This document shows, in pieces, positions 27,147 through 35,347 of a DNA stretch of 64,000 bases. The first letter of the stretch is position 1, and the number at the start of each line of letters is the position of its first letter. This DNA comes from Streptomyces sp. NRRL S-31 (GTDB lineage: Bacteria > Actinomycetota > Actinomycetes > Streptomycetales > Streptomycetaceae). Under the pieces are notes generated by a model. The model was not told the origin of the DNA and did not search any database. It saw only the letters and a program-made list of their open reading frames with translations. The position numbers were made by a program, and so were the translations under genes. The DNA lies in assembly GCF_000718775.1 (NCBI RefSeq), contig NZ_JOCB01000013.1:62001-126000 (forward strand), in the 5' to 3' direction.

Positions 27147-27845
27147 ATGACGTACACACAGGGCACGACCGAGCGGATCCCGCCGCGGCAGTTCCACGAG
27201 ACCGCCGGCCTGGAGGACTGGCGCGTGCTGGGAGAAGGAGCCTGCGCCCACTTCCGCACCGGGTCGCTGGCCGCCGGCGCCGGGCTCGTGCGGGCGATCA
27301 GCGAACTGCCCGGCGCAGGGGCCGGCCACCCCGACATCGACGTCCGGCACGACGGCGTGACCGTGCGCCTGATCACGCTCACCGACGACTTCTACGGACT
27401 GAGCGAGCGGGACGTCGAACTGGCCCGGCGCATCTCCGAGGTGGCACGCGCGCTCGGGCTCACGGCGGACCCGTCCGCCGTGCAGACCGTCCAGGTCACC
27501 GTCGACGCCCTCGAGGGACCGGAGGTGGTGCGGTTCTGGCGAGCGCTGCTCGGCTACGCCGACCGGGCGAAGAGCCCGGAGGACCTGATCGACCCGCACC
27601 GCCGCGGAGCGCCTTTCTATTTCCAGCGGATGGACACGCCGCGCCCGCAGCGCAACCGGATGCACGTCGACGTCTGGGTGCCGTACGACCAGGCGGAAGC
27701 GCGCATAGCGGCGGCCGTCGCCGCCGGCGGCCGACTGGTGAGCGACGCCCACGCCCCGTCGCACTGGGTGCTGGCCGACCCCGAGGGCAACGAAGCCTGC
27801 GTCGGAACCGCCGGCTGGACCGGCCCGGAACCCACTCGCAGGTAG
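27147..27845 (+). CDS. pterin-4a-carbinolamine dehydratase/VOC fusion
   Basis: A 232-residue two-domain protein. Residues about 20-110 resemble pterin-4a-carbinolamine dehydratase (HFRTGSLAAGAGLVRAISEL, then GHPDIDVRHDGVTVRLIT and GLSERDVELARRISEVARAL). Residues 115-225 form a glyoxalase/VOC-like module (VTVDALEGPEVVRFWRALLG, MHVDVWVPYDQAEARIAAAV, WVLADPEGNEACVGT). The first domain recycles pterin cofactor in aromatic hydroxylation. No aromatic amino acid hydroxylase is nearby, so the real substrate is open. The leaderless start follows TACCTT. Confidence 0.85.
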   Translation: MTYTQGTTERIPPRQFHETAGLEDWRVLGEGACAHFRTGSLAAGAGLVRAISELPGAGAGHPDIDVRHDGVTVRLITLTDDFYGLSERDVELARRISEVARALGLTADPSAVQTVQVTVDALEGPEVVRFWRALLGYADRAKSPEDLIDPHRRGAPFYFQRMDTPRPQRNRMHVDVWVPYDQAEARIAAAVAAGGRLVSDAHAPSHWVLADPEGNEACVGTAGWTGPEPTRR

Positions 27846-28010
27846 CCACCCCGGCCGCACGGGGCGCCAGCCGACCCGCGTACGGCGCGGCGGCCGGGAC
27901 CCGGCGCCCGGAGCCCACCCGCCGTCGCGGACGCCATGATGGACGCGCGCCAGGCGGAGCGGAGCGGGCTCGCCGTACGAGGGCGGGCCGGGCCCGTGCC
28001 GGGCACGCCG

Positions 28011-28910
28011 TCAGGCCGCCGCCTCCCCGTCGGCAGGGATGCCCAACCGGTCGGCGACCCTGGTGAGGGCTGTTCCCAGCGGGAGCGCCACCCGGGTCGC
28101 GGCGTGCCGGTCGCCCCGGGTCGGGTCCCGGTTGACGATCAGCACCGGCTTGCCGGCCTGGGCCGCCTGACGGACGAACCGAAGCCCGGACATCACCGTC
28201 AGTGAGGAACCCAGGACCAGCAGCGAGGCCGCCTCACGGACCAGCGTGCGGCAGTGCTCGACCCGCCGCGGCGGAACCGTTTCGCCGAAGAACACCACGT
28301 CCGGCTTGAGGATGCCGCCGCAGACCGCGCACGGCACCACGCGGAAGTCCCCGACCTGCTCGTCGGTGAGGTCGGCGTCACCGTCCGGGTTGATGCCCGC
28401 GGCCACCGGTTCGAAGCCCGCGTTGGCCTCCTCCAGCCGCCGCGCGAGTTCGTGGCGCGGGCTGAGGGCACCGCAGGAAAGGCAGACCACCCGGCCCAGG
28501 CTGCCGTGGAGTTCCACCACGCCCTCGCTGCCGGCGGCCTGGTGGAGGCCGTCGACGTTCTGGGTGATCACGCCGGAGAGCAGGCCGCGCCGCCCGAACG
28601 CGGCCACGGCCCGGTGCCCGGCGTTGGGCAGGGCGCGGCCGAAGGTGCGCCAGCCGAGGTGGCTGCGCGCCCAGTACCGGCGCCGCGCCTGGCCGCTGGC
28701 GCTGAAGTCCTGGTAGGTCATCGGGGTGTGCCGGCTCAGGCTGCCGCCCTCGCCCCGGTAGTCGGGGATGCCCGACTCCGTCGAGATACCCGCTCCGCTG
28801 AGCACCACGACACCTCCGGCGCTCAGCGCGTCGGTGACGGGGCCGAGGTCCGTGGTGCCGGGAGGCAGGTCCTCGGAGGGGGTCCAGCTCAGAGTGGGGC
28901 GCATGCGCAT
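28011..28910 (-). CDS. NAD-dependent protein deacylase (sirtuin)
   Basis: Removes acyl groups from lysines using NAD. The 299-residue protein has the sirtuin motifs GAGISTESGIPDYRG (about 39-53), TQNVDGLHQAAG with VELHGSLG (catalytic His), a zinc site of two Cys pairs (CLSCGAL and CAVCGG), LKPDVVFFGE and VLGSSLTVMSG. The 28910 ATG lies six bases after TACCCT on its strand, so the mRNA is probably leaderless; a second ATG is two codons later. It is slightly longer than bacterial CobB at both ends. Confidence 0.94.
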   Translation of the reverse strand: MRMRPTLSWTPSEDLPPGTTDLGPVTDALSAGGVVVLSGAGISTESGIPDYRGEGGSLSRHTPMTYQDFSASGQARRRYWARSHLGWRTFGRALPNAGHRAVAAFGRRGLLSGVITQNVDGLHQAAGSEGVVELHGSLGRVVCLSCGALSPRHELARRLEEANAGFEPVAAGINPDGDADLTDEQVGDFRVVPCAVCGGILKPDVVFFGETVPPRRVEHCRTLVREAASLLVLGSSLTVMSGLRFVRQAAQAGKPVLIVNRDPTRGDRHAATRVALPLGTALTRVADRLGIPADGEAAA

Positions 28911-28916
28911 GCCGCA

Positions 28917-28922
28917 AGGGTA
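28917..28922 (-). promoter_or_regulatory. -10 element of leaderless sirtuin gene
   Basis: TACCCT on the minus strand, then six bases and ATG at 28910. Confidence 0.6.
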
Positions 28923-29292
28923 CGGAACACGGGAGGCCCGACGGGAACACGGCCTCGGGCGTCAACCAGGCGCCCGCCGGTTCAGCCCGCACATGGGTGA
29001 GCGGGGGAGCGGTGGCCGGTTGCTTTCGGCCGCTGCTGGGGTTGCCGGAGGGACCGGAGAGCACTTGTGTGACACCGGAGGCGTATCACCGCCGGTCCGC
29101 GTGACCGTGGGACACGAAATCCCCGGACAGGACCGGTGAAACCCGCACGCCGGAGTTGGCCGGACTCGTCCGGCGATCACTTTGCGTACCCGTCGGCATG
29201 CGGTGCGCTGTGCGGTGTTCCGGCTCCGTCAGCGGGCGCGAAGCGCGCCGGTCGGCGGCGCACTCCAGCAATGTCGACGCAAGGGAACAACA
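28923..29292. other. intergenic region without a gene
   Basis: A 370-bp divergent region between the sirtuin and DUF11 genes. I see only a short dyad GCCGGA-CTCG-TCCGGC near 29158-29173. There is no credible coding frame, and the promoter of the DUF11 gene must lie here. Confidence 0.5.
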
Positions 29293-30696
29293 GTGACCAC
29301 ACCTTCCGCCGCTCCGCTCCGGGTCACCCTGGTCAACGGCAGTTTCGAGCAGCCGGCCGTCACCGCCTTCGAGATCCTGCCGGACGCCTCGCAGACCCAG
29401 GCGGCCAAGCGCGTCCCGGGCTGGCTCACCACCGCCTCCGACCACATGATCGAGCTGTGGCGGTCGGGGTTCAACGGCGTGCCGTCGGCGGAGGGCGCCC
29501 AGTTCGCGGAACTCAACGCCAACGAGGTGGCCACCCTCTACCAGGACCTGCCGACCACGCCGGGGACCAAGCTGTACTGGCGGCTCTACCACCGGGGCCG
29601 GCTGGGACAGGACACGATGGCCCTGGACATCGGCTCCCCGGGGTCCCCGGTGGAGCAGCGGCGTTTCACCGACGGCAACACCGCGTGGGGTTACTACACC
29701 GGCACCTACACCGTCCCGGCCGGGCAGACGACGACCCGCTTCTCCTTCCGGTCCGTCTCCGCCGCCGGCGGCAACCGCGGCGTGGGCAACTTCCTCGACG
29801 GTGTCTTCTTCGGCACCGCCGCCTATGTGGAGCTGACCAAGTCCGCGATCCCGGCGGGGCCGTTGGAGGTGGGCGACGTCATCACGTACCGCATCACCGC
29901 CCGGAACGAGGGCGGCGGCGCCGCGGAGAACCTCGTCCTGACCGACGGCATCCCGGAGGGCACCGCGTACGTACCCGGCTCCCTACGGGTCGTCGACGGC
30001 CCCAACGCCGGTGTGAAGAGCGACGCGCGGGGCGACGACCAGGCGTACTACGACGCCGCGGCGGGCAAGGTCGTGTTCCACCTGGGCAACGACGCGTCCG
30101 CCGCGCAAGGAGGCAGGCTGCCCAGCACCGAGACCCTGCCGGCGGGCACCACGGTGGAGTACCGGGTGGTCATCGAGCGGTCCGGCGGCGGCAAGCTGAT
30201 CAGCAACACCGCCACCGCGTCCTACGAGAACAGGCTCGGGGACACGCCGGAACCGCTGACGGCCACCTCCGACGAACAGGTCACGGAGGTCAGGCCGGCG
30301 GCCGACCTGACGGTGGTGAAGGCGGCCGACGCGACCACGGTGACCGTCGGACAGACCGTGACGTACCGCGTCACCGTCCGCAACACCGGCCCGAACGACG
30401 CCACCGGCGTCGTCGTCGACGACCAGGTGCCGGACGGCCTCACCTTCCTGTCCGCCGACAGCACGTCCGGCTCCTACGACCCGGCCACCGGACTGTGGTC
30501 CGTGGGCGACCTGGCCGACGGCGCCACCACGACCCTCGTCCTGCGGGCCAAGGCCCTACAGGCCGGCCGGATCGGCAACACCGCCACCGTCACCGCCAAC
30601 GAGAAGGACCCCGACCCCACGAACAACTCCGACTCCGTCACCGTCTGCGTCGAACCGGCCCCCGCCTGCTGCGGCCCCTGCTCCGAGCAGCAGTAG
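29293..30696 (+). CDS. DUF11-repeat surface-type protein without signal peptide
   Basis: A 467-residue protein. Residues about 8-180 resemble a DUF642-like galactose-binding beta-sandwich (LRVTLVNGSFEQPAV, then GWLTTASDHMIELW, FLDGVFFG). Residues 180-320 and 335-450 are two DUF11 modules (ITYRITARNEGGGAAENLVL, VTYRVTVRNTGPNDATGVVV, ending NEKDPDPTNNSDSV). Such modules occur on surface and filamentous proteins. The tail CVEPAPACCGPCSEQQ carries four cysteines. The GTG at 29293 follows AAGGGA. Unusually there is no signal peptide or anchor, and no upstream in-frame start provides one. Confidence 0.9.
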   Translation: MTTPSAAPLRVTLVNGSFEQPAVTAFEILPDASQTQAAKRVPGWLTTASDHMIELWRSGFNGVPSAEGAQFAELNANEVATLYQDLPTTPGTKLYWRLYHRGRLGQDTMALDIGSPGSPVEQRRFTDGNTAWGYYTGTYTVPAGQTTTRFSFRSVSAAGGNRGVGNFLDGVFFGTAAYVELTKSAIPAGPLEVGDVITYRITARNEGGGAAENLVLTDGIPEGTAYVPGSLRVVDGPNAGVKSDARGDDQAYYDAAAGKVVFHLGNDASAAQGGRLPSTETLPAGTTVEYRVVIERSGGGKLISNTATASYENRLGDTPEPLTATSDEQVTEVRPAADLTVVKAADATTVTVGQTVTYRVTVRNTGPNDATGVVVDDQVPDGLTFLSADSTSGSYDPATGLWSVGDLADGATTTLVLRAKALQAGRIGNTATVTANEKDPDPTNNSDSVTVCVEPAPACCGPCSEQQ

Positions 30697-30818
30697 CGAC
30701 GCGGCGCACCCGTCCGCCCCGTCCGCCCTCTCAGTGTCCGGCGCCCCGCCCCGGACGGCGGACGGCCGGGCGGGGCCCGGCCGAAGCACCGAGACGTCCC
30801 TTACACCGCTGTCGGGCG

Positions 30819-31019
30819 ATGACACAGTACGACGGGATATGTGACGCGTTCGAGATCGCCGTGGGAGTGCGGTGCCTCGACCACGCCGAGGACACCGCGG
30901 CGATGGAGCGGATGTGCCGCTACGTCCACCGGCGCCACCGGCATCCACGAGTTCGGCGAGACTTCCGAGCGGACCTCCTCGCGAACCCGCCACTACAGAT
31001 GCTGCGCTGCCGCGCCTGA
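30819..31019 (+). CDS. small hypothetical protein
   Basis: A 66-residue basic protein beginning MTQYDGICDAFEIAVGVRCL with three cysteines in the first half and Arg/His-rich RYVHRRHRHPRVRR in the middle. Third-position GC is high in the first two thirds and lower at the end. No good ribosome site is visible. The family is not recognised and it could be a chance frame. Confidence 0.4.
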   Translation: MTQYDGICDAFEIAVGVRCLDHAEDTAAMERMCRYVHRRHRHPRVRRDFRADLLANPPLQMLRCRA

Positions 31020-31090
31020 CCGGCCGGGCGGACGGAGCCGCGGGACCCGGGGCCGGCCGCGACCGGACGACGGCCCGAACCGCCGCCCGG

Positions 31091-32068
31091 CTAGTCGTCG
31101 TCCCGCAGCCGGCGCCAGATGCGGGTGCGGTGCAGCACGTAGAGGGAGCCGAGCAGGACGACCGCCTGGAGCCCCACCGCGATCAGCCAGAACTCGTCCC
31201 TCGTCTCCAGCCTGTTCGTCAGGAAGGTGAAGTTCATACCGAAGAACCCGGTCAGGAACGACAGCGGCAGGAAGATCACCGACACGATGGCCAGCCGGTT
31301 GATCACCCCGTTCTGCTCACCCGCGACGAGGGACGAGTAACTGGCGAACGCCCGCCGGGCGGCGTCCTGCAAGGTCTCGATGGTCGTGAGGACCGTACGC
31401 GCCGCGTGCTGGAACTCACGGGCGAGGCGTTGCCGGTCCTCCGGGAAGTCGCGGCTCGTCAGCCGGCGACCGATGACCTCGTCCACGACCTGGGCGTACG
31501 GCAGCAGCGCGTGGTGCAGCTCGGCCGAGCGGCGGCGCAGCTGCGCCAGCCGGTACACCTGCTGGGGGCCCCGCTGCCGGAACATGTCGTCCTCGAGCTC
31601 CTCCACCTCCAGCAGCGCCGCGACCGCGGCGCGCCGGAAGGTCGTCAGGGCCTCCTGGAGCATGAGGAAGAGGACGGCGACGGCGTCGTGCGGCCGCTCC
31701 CGCCGGAGGTGTCCCATCATGTGCGGCGCCAGGACCGCCGGTTCCTGGTGCGCGGTGACCAGGAAGCGGTCGTTCGCCACCGCGTGGACGTGCCTGATCC
31801 GCTCGTCATGGACCACCGGCACGACCAGACCGAGGAGACTGCCCACGAAGTCCGCGCGCACGGGCTCGTCCGCGCGGCCGAACCAGTCGAGCTCCTCGGC
31901 CCCCAGCCCGAGGAGCCGGGCCACCGGCTCGGCCTCCTCCGCTCGCTCCTGCGCCGTCAGCTCCACGTCGACCACGAGGAACCGGGCGGTGCCGAGCCGA
32001 CGGCGGGCCTCCGTGACGTCCGTACGCACACCGGCTGCCTCCGGCATCGACACCACCGTTACGATCAT
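31091..32068 (-). CDS. CorA-type magnesium/metal ion transporter
   Basis: A 325-residue CorA-family channel: a cytoplasmic alpha/beta domain, a long helical stalk (residues about 130-260) and two C-terminal membrane helices. The selectivity loop is FFGMNFTF after LAIVSVIFLPLSFLTG. The acidic outer loop ETRDEFW links to the last helix AVGLQAVVLLGSLYVL, followed by a basic cytoplasmic end. It takes up Mg2+ or related divalent ions as a pentamer. GAGGGG precedes the ATG, although spacing is short; an in-frame ATG seven codons on is an alternative. Confidence 0.92.
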   Translation of the reverse strand: MIVTVVSMPEAAGVRTDVTEARRRLGTARFLVVDVELTAQERAEEAEPVARLLGLGAEELDWFGRADEPVRADFVGSLLGLVVPVVHDERIRHVHAVANDRFLVTAHQEPAVLAPHMMGHLRRERPHDAVAVLFLMLQEALTTFRRAAVAALLEVEELEDDMFRQRGPQQVYRLAQLRRRSAELHHALLPYAQVVDEVIGRRLTSRDFPEDRQRLAREFQHAARTVLTTIETLQDAARRAFASYSSLVAGEQNGVINRLAIVSVIFLPLSFLTGFFGMNFTFLTNRLETRDEFWLIAVGLQAVVLLGSLYVLHRTRIWRRLRDDD

Positions 32069-32238
32069 CGCCCCTCACCGTCAGTCCCGAAGCCCGTGGT
32101 TCCGAGCGTCCCCGTGTGGCGCGGACCGCGCATCCGAAGCCACTCGTGCGCGCCGCGCGGAGACCTCCGAACGGATGAGGGACCGGGAGGATTCGCGCGT
32201 TCGCATGGGCTCTCCCTCCCCGGGGAAGGAACCAGGCC

Positions 32239-32877
32239 ATGTCCGAGACGGTCTACGGCTTACTGGGCGCGCTGGGCGGGGCGCTCATCACCGCCGCCGG
32301 CGCCTACTGGGGCCCCCTGCGCGTGTCGGCGGCCGCGCGGAGGGCGGCGGCGAAGGCGGAGGGCCGGGCACGCAGGGAGGCCGAGACGACACGGATCATC
32401 CTCATGCGCACCACGACGCGCACCTGGCGTGATCTCCTGGCACGGACCATCCAGGACCTCGAACTCGGTCTCCTCGTGGACATCGCGGCGTTCGACGAGG
32501 CGGTGACCACCGCCCGGAACAGCGCGCAGTCCGCCCTCGACCACGCGCTGCACGACGGCATCTGGATCCAGCAGACCGGCTACGGCTACCCCGCCGCGCC
32601 TTCCGGCCCCTTCGGCCCCGACCAGCTCCGGGTCCTCACGGCGCTCGGCCGGCTGACGCATGTGACCCGGGCGGCGGTGATCAGGCGGGAACCGCTGGAC
32701 GACGACCGGGCCGAGGCCCTCAAGCGGGCACTCGACGCGGCGGACGAGGCCCGCGGGGAGCTGTCCGCGGCACTCCTCAACCGGCTCGAGCAGATCATGG
32801 GCGTCACCGTCATCGCCGGACAGGCGTCGGCCCCGCTCCTCCCGGACGAGTCCGCGGGCGACGGTCCGACGGGCTGA
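32239..32877 (+). CDS. membrane-anchored helical protein with a TTA codon
   Basis: A 212-residue protein with one N-terminal membrane helix (VYGLLGALGGALITAAGAYW) followed by a basic stretch and a long mostly helical cytoplasmic region. The family is unknown. Codon 8 is TTA (32260-32262), the only in-frame TTA codon I found in a clear gene here; in Streptomyces such codons need the bldA tRNA, so expression is likely restricted to development. GGAAGGA precedes the ATG. No partner gene is evident. Confidence 0.75.
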   Translation: MSETVYGLLGALGGALITAAGAYWGPLRVSAAARRAAAKAEGRARREAETTRIILMRTTTRTWRDLLARTIQDLELGLLVDIAAFDEAVTTARNSAQSALDHALHDGIWIQQTGYGYPAAPSGPFGPDQLRVLTALGRLTHVTRAAVIRREPLDDDRAEALKRALDAADEARGELSAALLNRLEQIMGVTVIAGQASAPLLPDESAGDGPTG

Positions 32878-32902
32878 TCCTCGATGCCGAGCGCCGTTTT
32901 CG

Positions 32903-32933
32903 TTGACATGGAGGATGCGGTGAAGGGCATACG
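32903..32933 (+). promoter_or_regulatory. possible promoter of DUF4190 gene
   Basis: A consensus TTGACA (32903-32908) with a weak CATACG 19 bases later, 70 bases before the gene. Confidence 0.3.
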
Positions 32934-33002
32934 GGGGGTCAAGGGGAAGCCAAAGAGGCTTAAGGGTTGTTGAGCCCGATCGTCGTCAGCGCGGGAGTAC
33001 CG

Positions 33003-33290
33003 ATGACAAGTTACGGCGGATCTTCTACCGCATCCACTCGTTCTCGCACCAACGGCCTGGCGATCGCAGGTTTGTGCTGCGGCATCGTCGGACTGTTCAT
33101 ACTCAACATAGTCCTGGGGCCGCTGGCAGTCGTCTTCGGCGCGGTAGGTCTGCGTCAGTCGGCTGCCAAGGGCGGTGCCGGAATGGCGAAAGCCGGCATC
33201 GTCCTCGGCATAGTCGGCGTCGTCCTGTGGCTGATCCTCCTGGCCGTCGCCACGCAGAGCGGCGGTTTCAGCTGGCACGTGGGCGGCTGA
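33003..33290 (+). CDS. DUF4190 small membrane protein
   Basis: A 95-residue protein with a Ser/Thr-rich N-terminus (MTSYGGSSTASTRSRTN) and two membrane helices, NGLAIAGLCCGIVGLFILNI and AGIVLGIVGVVLWLILLAVA, joined by a short loop with LRQSAAKGG, the DUF4190 pattern. The function is unknown. GGGAG lies six bases before the ATG, which I prefer to the upstream in-frame TTG. A strong hairpin follows the stop. Confidence 0.85.
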   Translation: MTSYGGSSTASTRSRTNGLAIAGLCCGIVGLFILNIVLGPLAVVFGAVGLRQSAAKGGAGMAKAGIVLGIVGVVLWLILLAVATQSGGFSWHVGG

Positions 33291-33315
33291 CCAGCCGGAC
33301 GACCGACGAAAACGT

Positions 33316-33344
33316 GTGCGGCCCGTCCCCGTGGCGGGCCGCAC
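33316..33344 (+). terminator. hairpin terminator
   Basis: Perfect 10-bp arms GTGCGGCCCG and CGGGCCGCAC around a 9-base loop, 25 bases after the DUF4190 stop. Confidence 0.75.
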
Positions 33345-33456
33345 GGTTGTGTCCGGGCCGTCCCTCGGGCCGAGCCCCGGGTCGTCCCCTGGGCGAGCGC
33401 GACGGCCCGGCCTCGGCGGTCTCGCGTACGCGGGCCCGGGCGACCCCGTACGTACG

Positions 33457-34326
33457 TCAGGCGGCCTTCTGGGAGGCGGCCGCGTCGGGGTGCAGATCGT
33501 CGAGGGTGAGCCGGTGCGCCGGCGGGTCCGGTAGGACGACCCGGTGGACGACGCGCAGATCGGGGCCGACGTGCAGCAACTCGCCGGGCTTCATCCGGCG
33601 CCAGTCGGGCGCGTCGTCCATGCGCTCGCTCGCGACGACGACGGCGGGGTGGTCGGCCAGGGGCGCCGAGTGGACGCGCATGCGGCCGTGGCTGCCGCTG
33701 TGGTCGAGGTGCCGGCTGCCGTGCTGGCCACCGGCCCGGCGCCGAAGGACCCACAGGTCGTGGGTGTCCGGATAGCGCAGCGCCCACAGCTCCCGCGGGG
33801 TGACGAGGATCAGGTTCAGGGCGTAGACGGGCAGCTCGGCGGCGATCCAGCGGGCGGCCTGCGTCAGGCCGGCGGTGACGTCCCCGTCGTGCCGCCGGGT
33901 CTCCCGGGTGATCAGGGCGAAGAACCGTTCGGAGTCGGTGTCGCCCTCCACCAGTGACCGGTCGGCGCCCAGGTGATCGTCGAGCCGGTCGAGGCCCTCG
34001 ATGACCCCGTTGTGGGCGAAGAGACGCCCGTCCTGCTCGAAGGGGTGGGTGTTGCGCATGTCGAGGCTGCCCGTGGAGGCGAAGCGCACATGGGCGACGA
34101 AGGTCGCCGACTCCTTCCGCCGGGCCTCCCGGGCGAAGGCGCGGTCGTCATAGGCGGCGATCGGCGCCTTGTCGATGTGTGGCGTACCGGCCGCGTCGAA
34201 CCAGCCCAGGCCCGTGCCGTCGGGGTCGCGGTGGCTTTGCAGGCTGAGGCTGTCCGGGGCGTCGAGCAGCCAGAAGGTGGCGTACGTACGTCGCGGGGCG
34301 CTGCTGAGGCCGAAAAGACGGCACAC
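33457..34326 (-). CDS. class II glutamine amidotransferase
   Basis: A 289-residue Ntn-type amidotransferase that hydrolyses glutamine to donate ammonia. After removal of the initiator Met, Cys2 (VCRLFGLSS) becomes the nucleophile. Other conserved parts are HRDPDGTGLGWFD, FVAHVRFASTGSLDMRNTHP and LFAHNGVIEG, with DTDSERFFALI. The GTG at 34326 has GGAGG six bases upstream and puts Cys at position 2. It resembles stand-alone EgtC/YafJ-type enzymes. No ergothioneine (egtB/egtD) genes are adjacent, so the acceptor is unknown. Confidence 0.92.
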   Translation of the reverse strand: MCRLFGLSSAPRRTYATFWLLDAPDSLSLQSHRDPDGTGLGWFDAAGTPHIDKAPIAAYDDRAFAREARRKESATFVAHVRFASTGSLDMRNTHPFEQDGRLFAHNGVIEGLDRLDDHLGADRSLVEGDTDSERFFALITRETRRHDGDVTAGLTQAARWIAAELPVYALNLILVTPRELWALRYPDTHDLWVLRRRAGGQHGSRHLDHSGSHGRMRVHSAPLADHPAVVVASERMDDAPDWRRMKPGELLHVGPDLRVVHRVVLPDPPAHRLTLDDLHPDAAASQKAA

Positions 34327-34470
34327 GGGTGACCTCCATGACGGCCGGCCGGCCCCTCGGCCCATGCGGGGAGCGCGGTCGGCGGGCCGGTTCTTGACAA
34401 GTGGTCTGCGGTCTCCTGCCGGTGCCGGCGTGGACATGTCGGCGGTCGCCGTCCTCGGCCGCCCGCCGCG

Positions 34471-34743
34471 TCACGGCGGGTTGGCCGCCATACGACAGGC
34501 ACCGGTCGCGGCGCCGCCGGGCACCCCGGCCTCCGTCAGGGCGCTCACACACCCCCGCAGATCGTTGTGCACCCCTCGGGTGCACGCCGCCGTGACGGCG
34601 TCCGAGACACCGACGCCCGTCTGCCGGACCATGTTCGTGCAGGCGGGGATGTCCGCCTGGGCGGTGGGAGCGACGAGGGCCGCGCAGCCCAGGGCGAGCG
34701 TCACACCGGTGAGGACACCGAGGACATGTGTCGGTATGCGCAT
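34471..34743 (-). CDS. small secreted cysteine-containing protein
   Basis: A 90-residue protein with a Sec signal peptide (MRIPTHVLGVLTGVTLALGC, hydrophobic core, cleavage after TAQA near residue 30). The mature part of about 60 residues has four cysteines (PACTN, AACTR, RGCVS, GACRM) spaced for two disulfides. Small proteins of this kind are common in Streptomyces; their role is unknown. The start is the ATG giving the shortest complete signal peptide, with AGGTG upstream. Confidence 0.75.
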   Translation of the reverse strand: MRIPTHVLGVLTGVTLALGCAALVAPTAQADIPACTNMVRQTGVGVSDAVTAACTRGVHNDLRGCVSALTEAGVPGGAATGACRMAANPP

Positions 34744-35053
34744 GGCAAACACCTGGTTCCGCGGGTGGGCATGGGCGGCTGCGACACGCCGGGCAACGGA
34801 CGCGGCCGGTGCGCGACCGCGGACCGAGGCCCCCGCCGGCCGCCGGCTCGGCACGGCCGCCTCCTCCGTCTTCGACGCTAGAACAGCCCACGGCCGCGCG
34901 CACGTTGACCCGGCGGGACCGCCTCTTCCGGGCACCCTTGCCACGAGTTCGTGCGAGCGGGAACCGGGCGCCGGGGCGGGGCGGAGCGTCGGGACCGGTG
35001 AGGGCGGGGCGGCCCGTCTGCGCGACGAGCCGATGACCGGGCCGGTGGCCTGC
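34744..35053. other. intergenic region without a gene
   Basis: I see no credible coding frame or strong hairpin in these 310 bases; they must hold the promoter of the small secreted protein gene. Confidence 0.5.
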
Positions 35054-35347
35054 CTACCGCTGGTCGGGCCAGGTGGCCAGCACGTCGGCGGTCCGCTCGT
35101 CGGTCAGGGTGACGCGGGCGCCGGGCAGACCGCCGTACTCGCCGACCCAGCGCCGGAACTTGTCCCGTGCGACCTCCTCACGGCCCCACCACCCGTGCTG
35201 AACCGGCCGGCCGTCGGCGGAGAGCAGCAGGTGGTAACGGCCTCGGCCGGTCCTGCCGGGCGGCTCTTCCGGTCCGGCCCGCGCGTGCGGACGGTCGCGG
35301 CCGCCCTCGCGGGAGCGGGCCGCGCCGGAAGGCTCCTCATGAGGCAC
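35054..35347 (-). CDS. small hypothetical protein coupled to polymerase gene
   Basis: A 97-residue protein. The first 35 residues are Arg/Gly/Pro-rich; the rest looks folded (RYHLLLSADGRPVQHGWWGR, then FRRWVGEYGG and TLTDERTADVLATWP). The family is unknown. Its ATG overlaps the end of the Y-family polymerase gene by 11 bases on the same strand, so translation is coupled and a repair-related role is possible. Confidence 0.65.
   Translation of the reverse strand: MPHEEPSGAARSREGGRDRPHARAGPEEPPGRTGRGRYHLLLSADGRPVQHGWWGREEVARDKFRRWVGEYGGLPGARVTLTDERTADVLATWPDQR

Noticed and set aside
34394..34399. TTGACA as a plus-strand promoter
   Set aside because: No -10-like hexamer at 16-19 bases and no plus-strand gene downstream.
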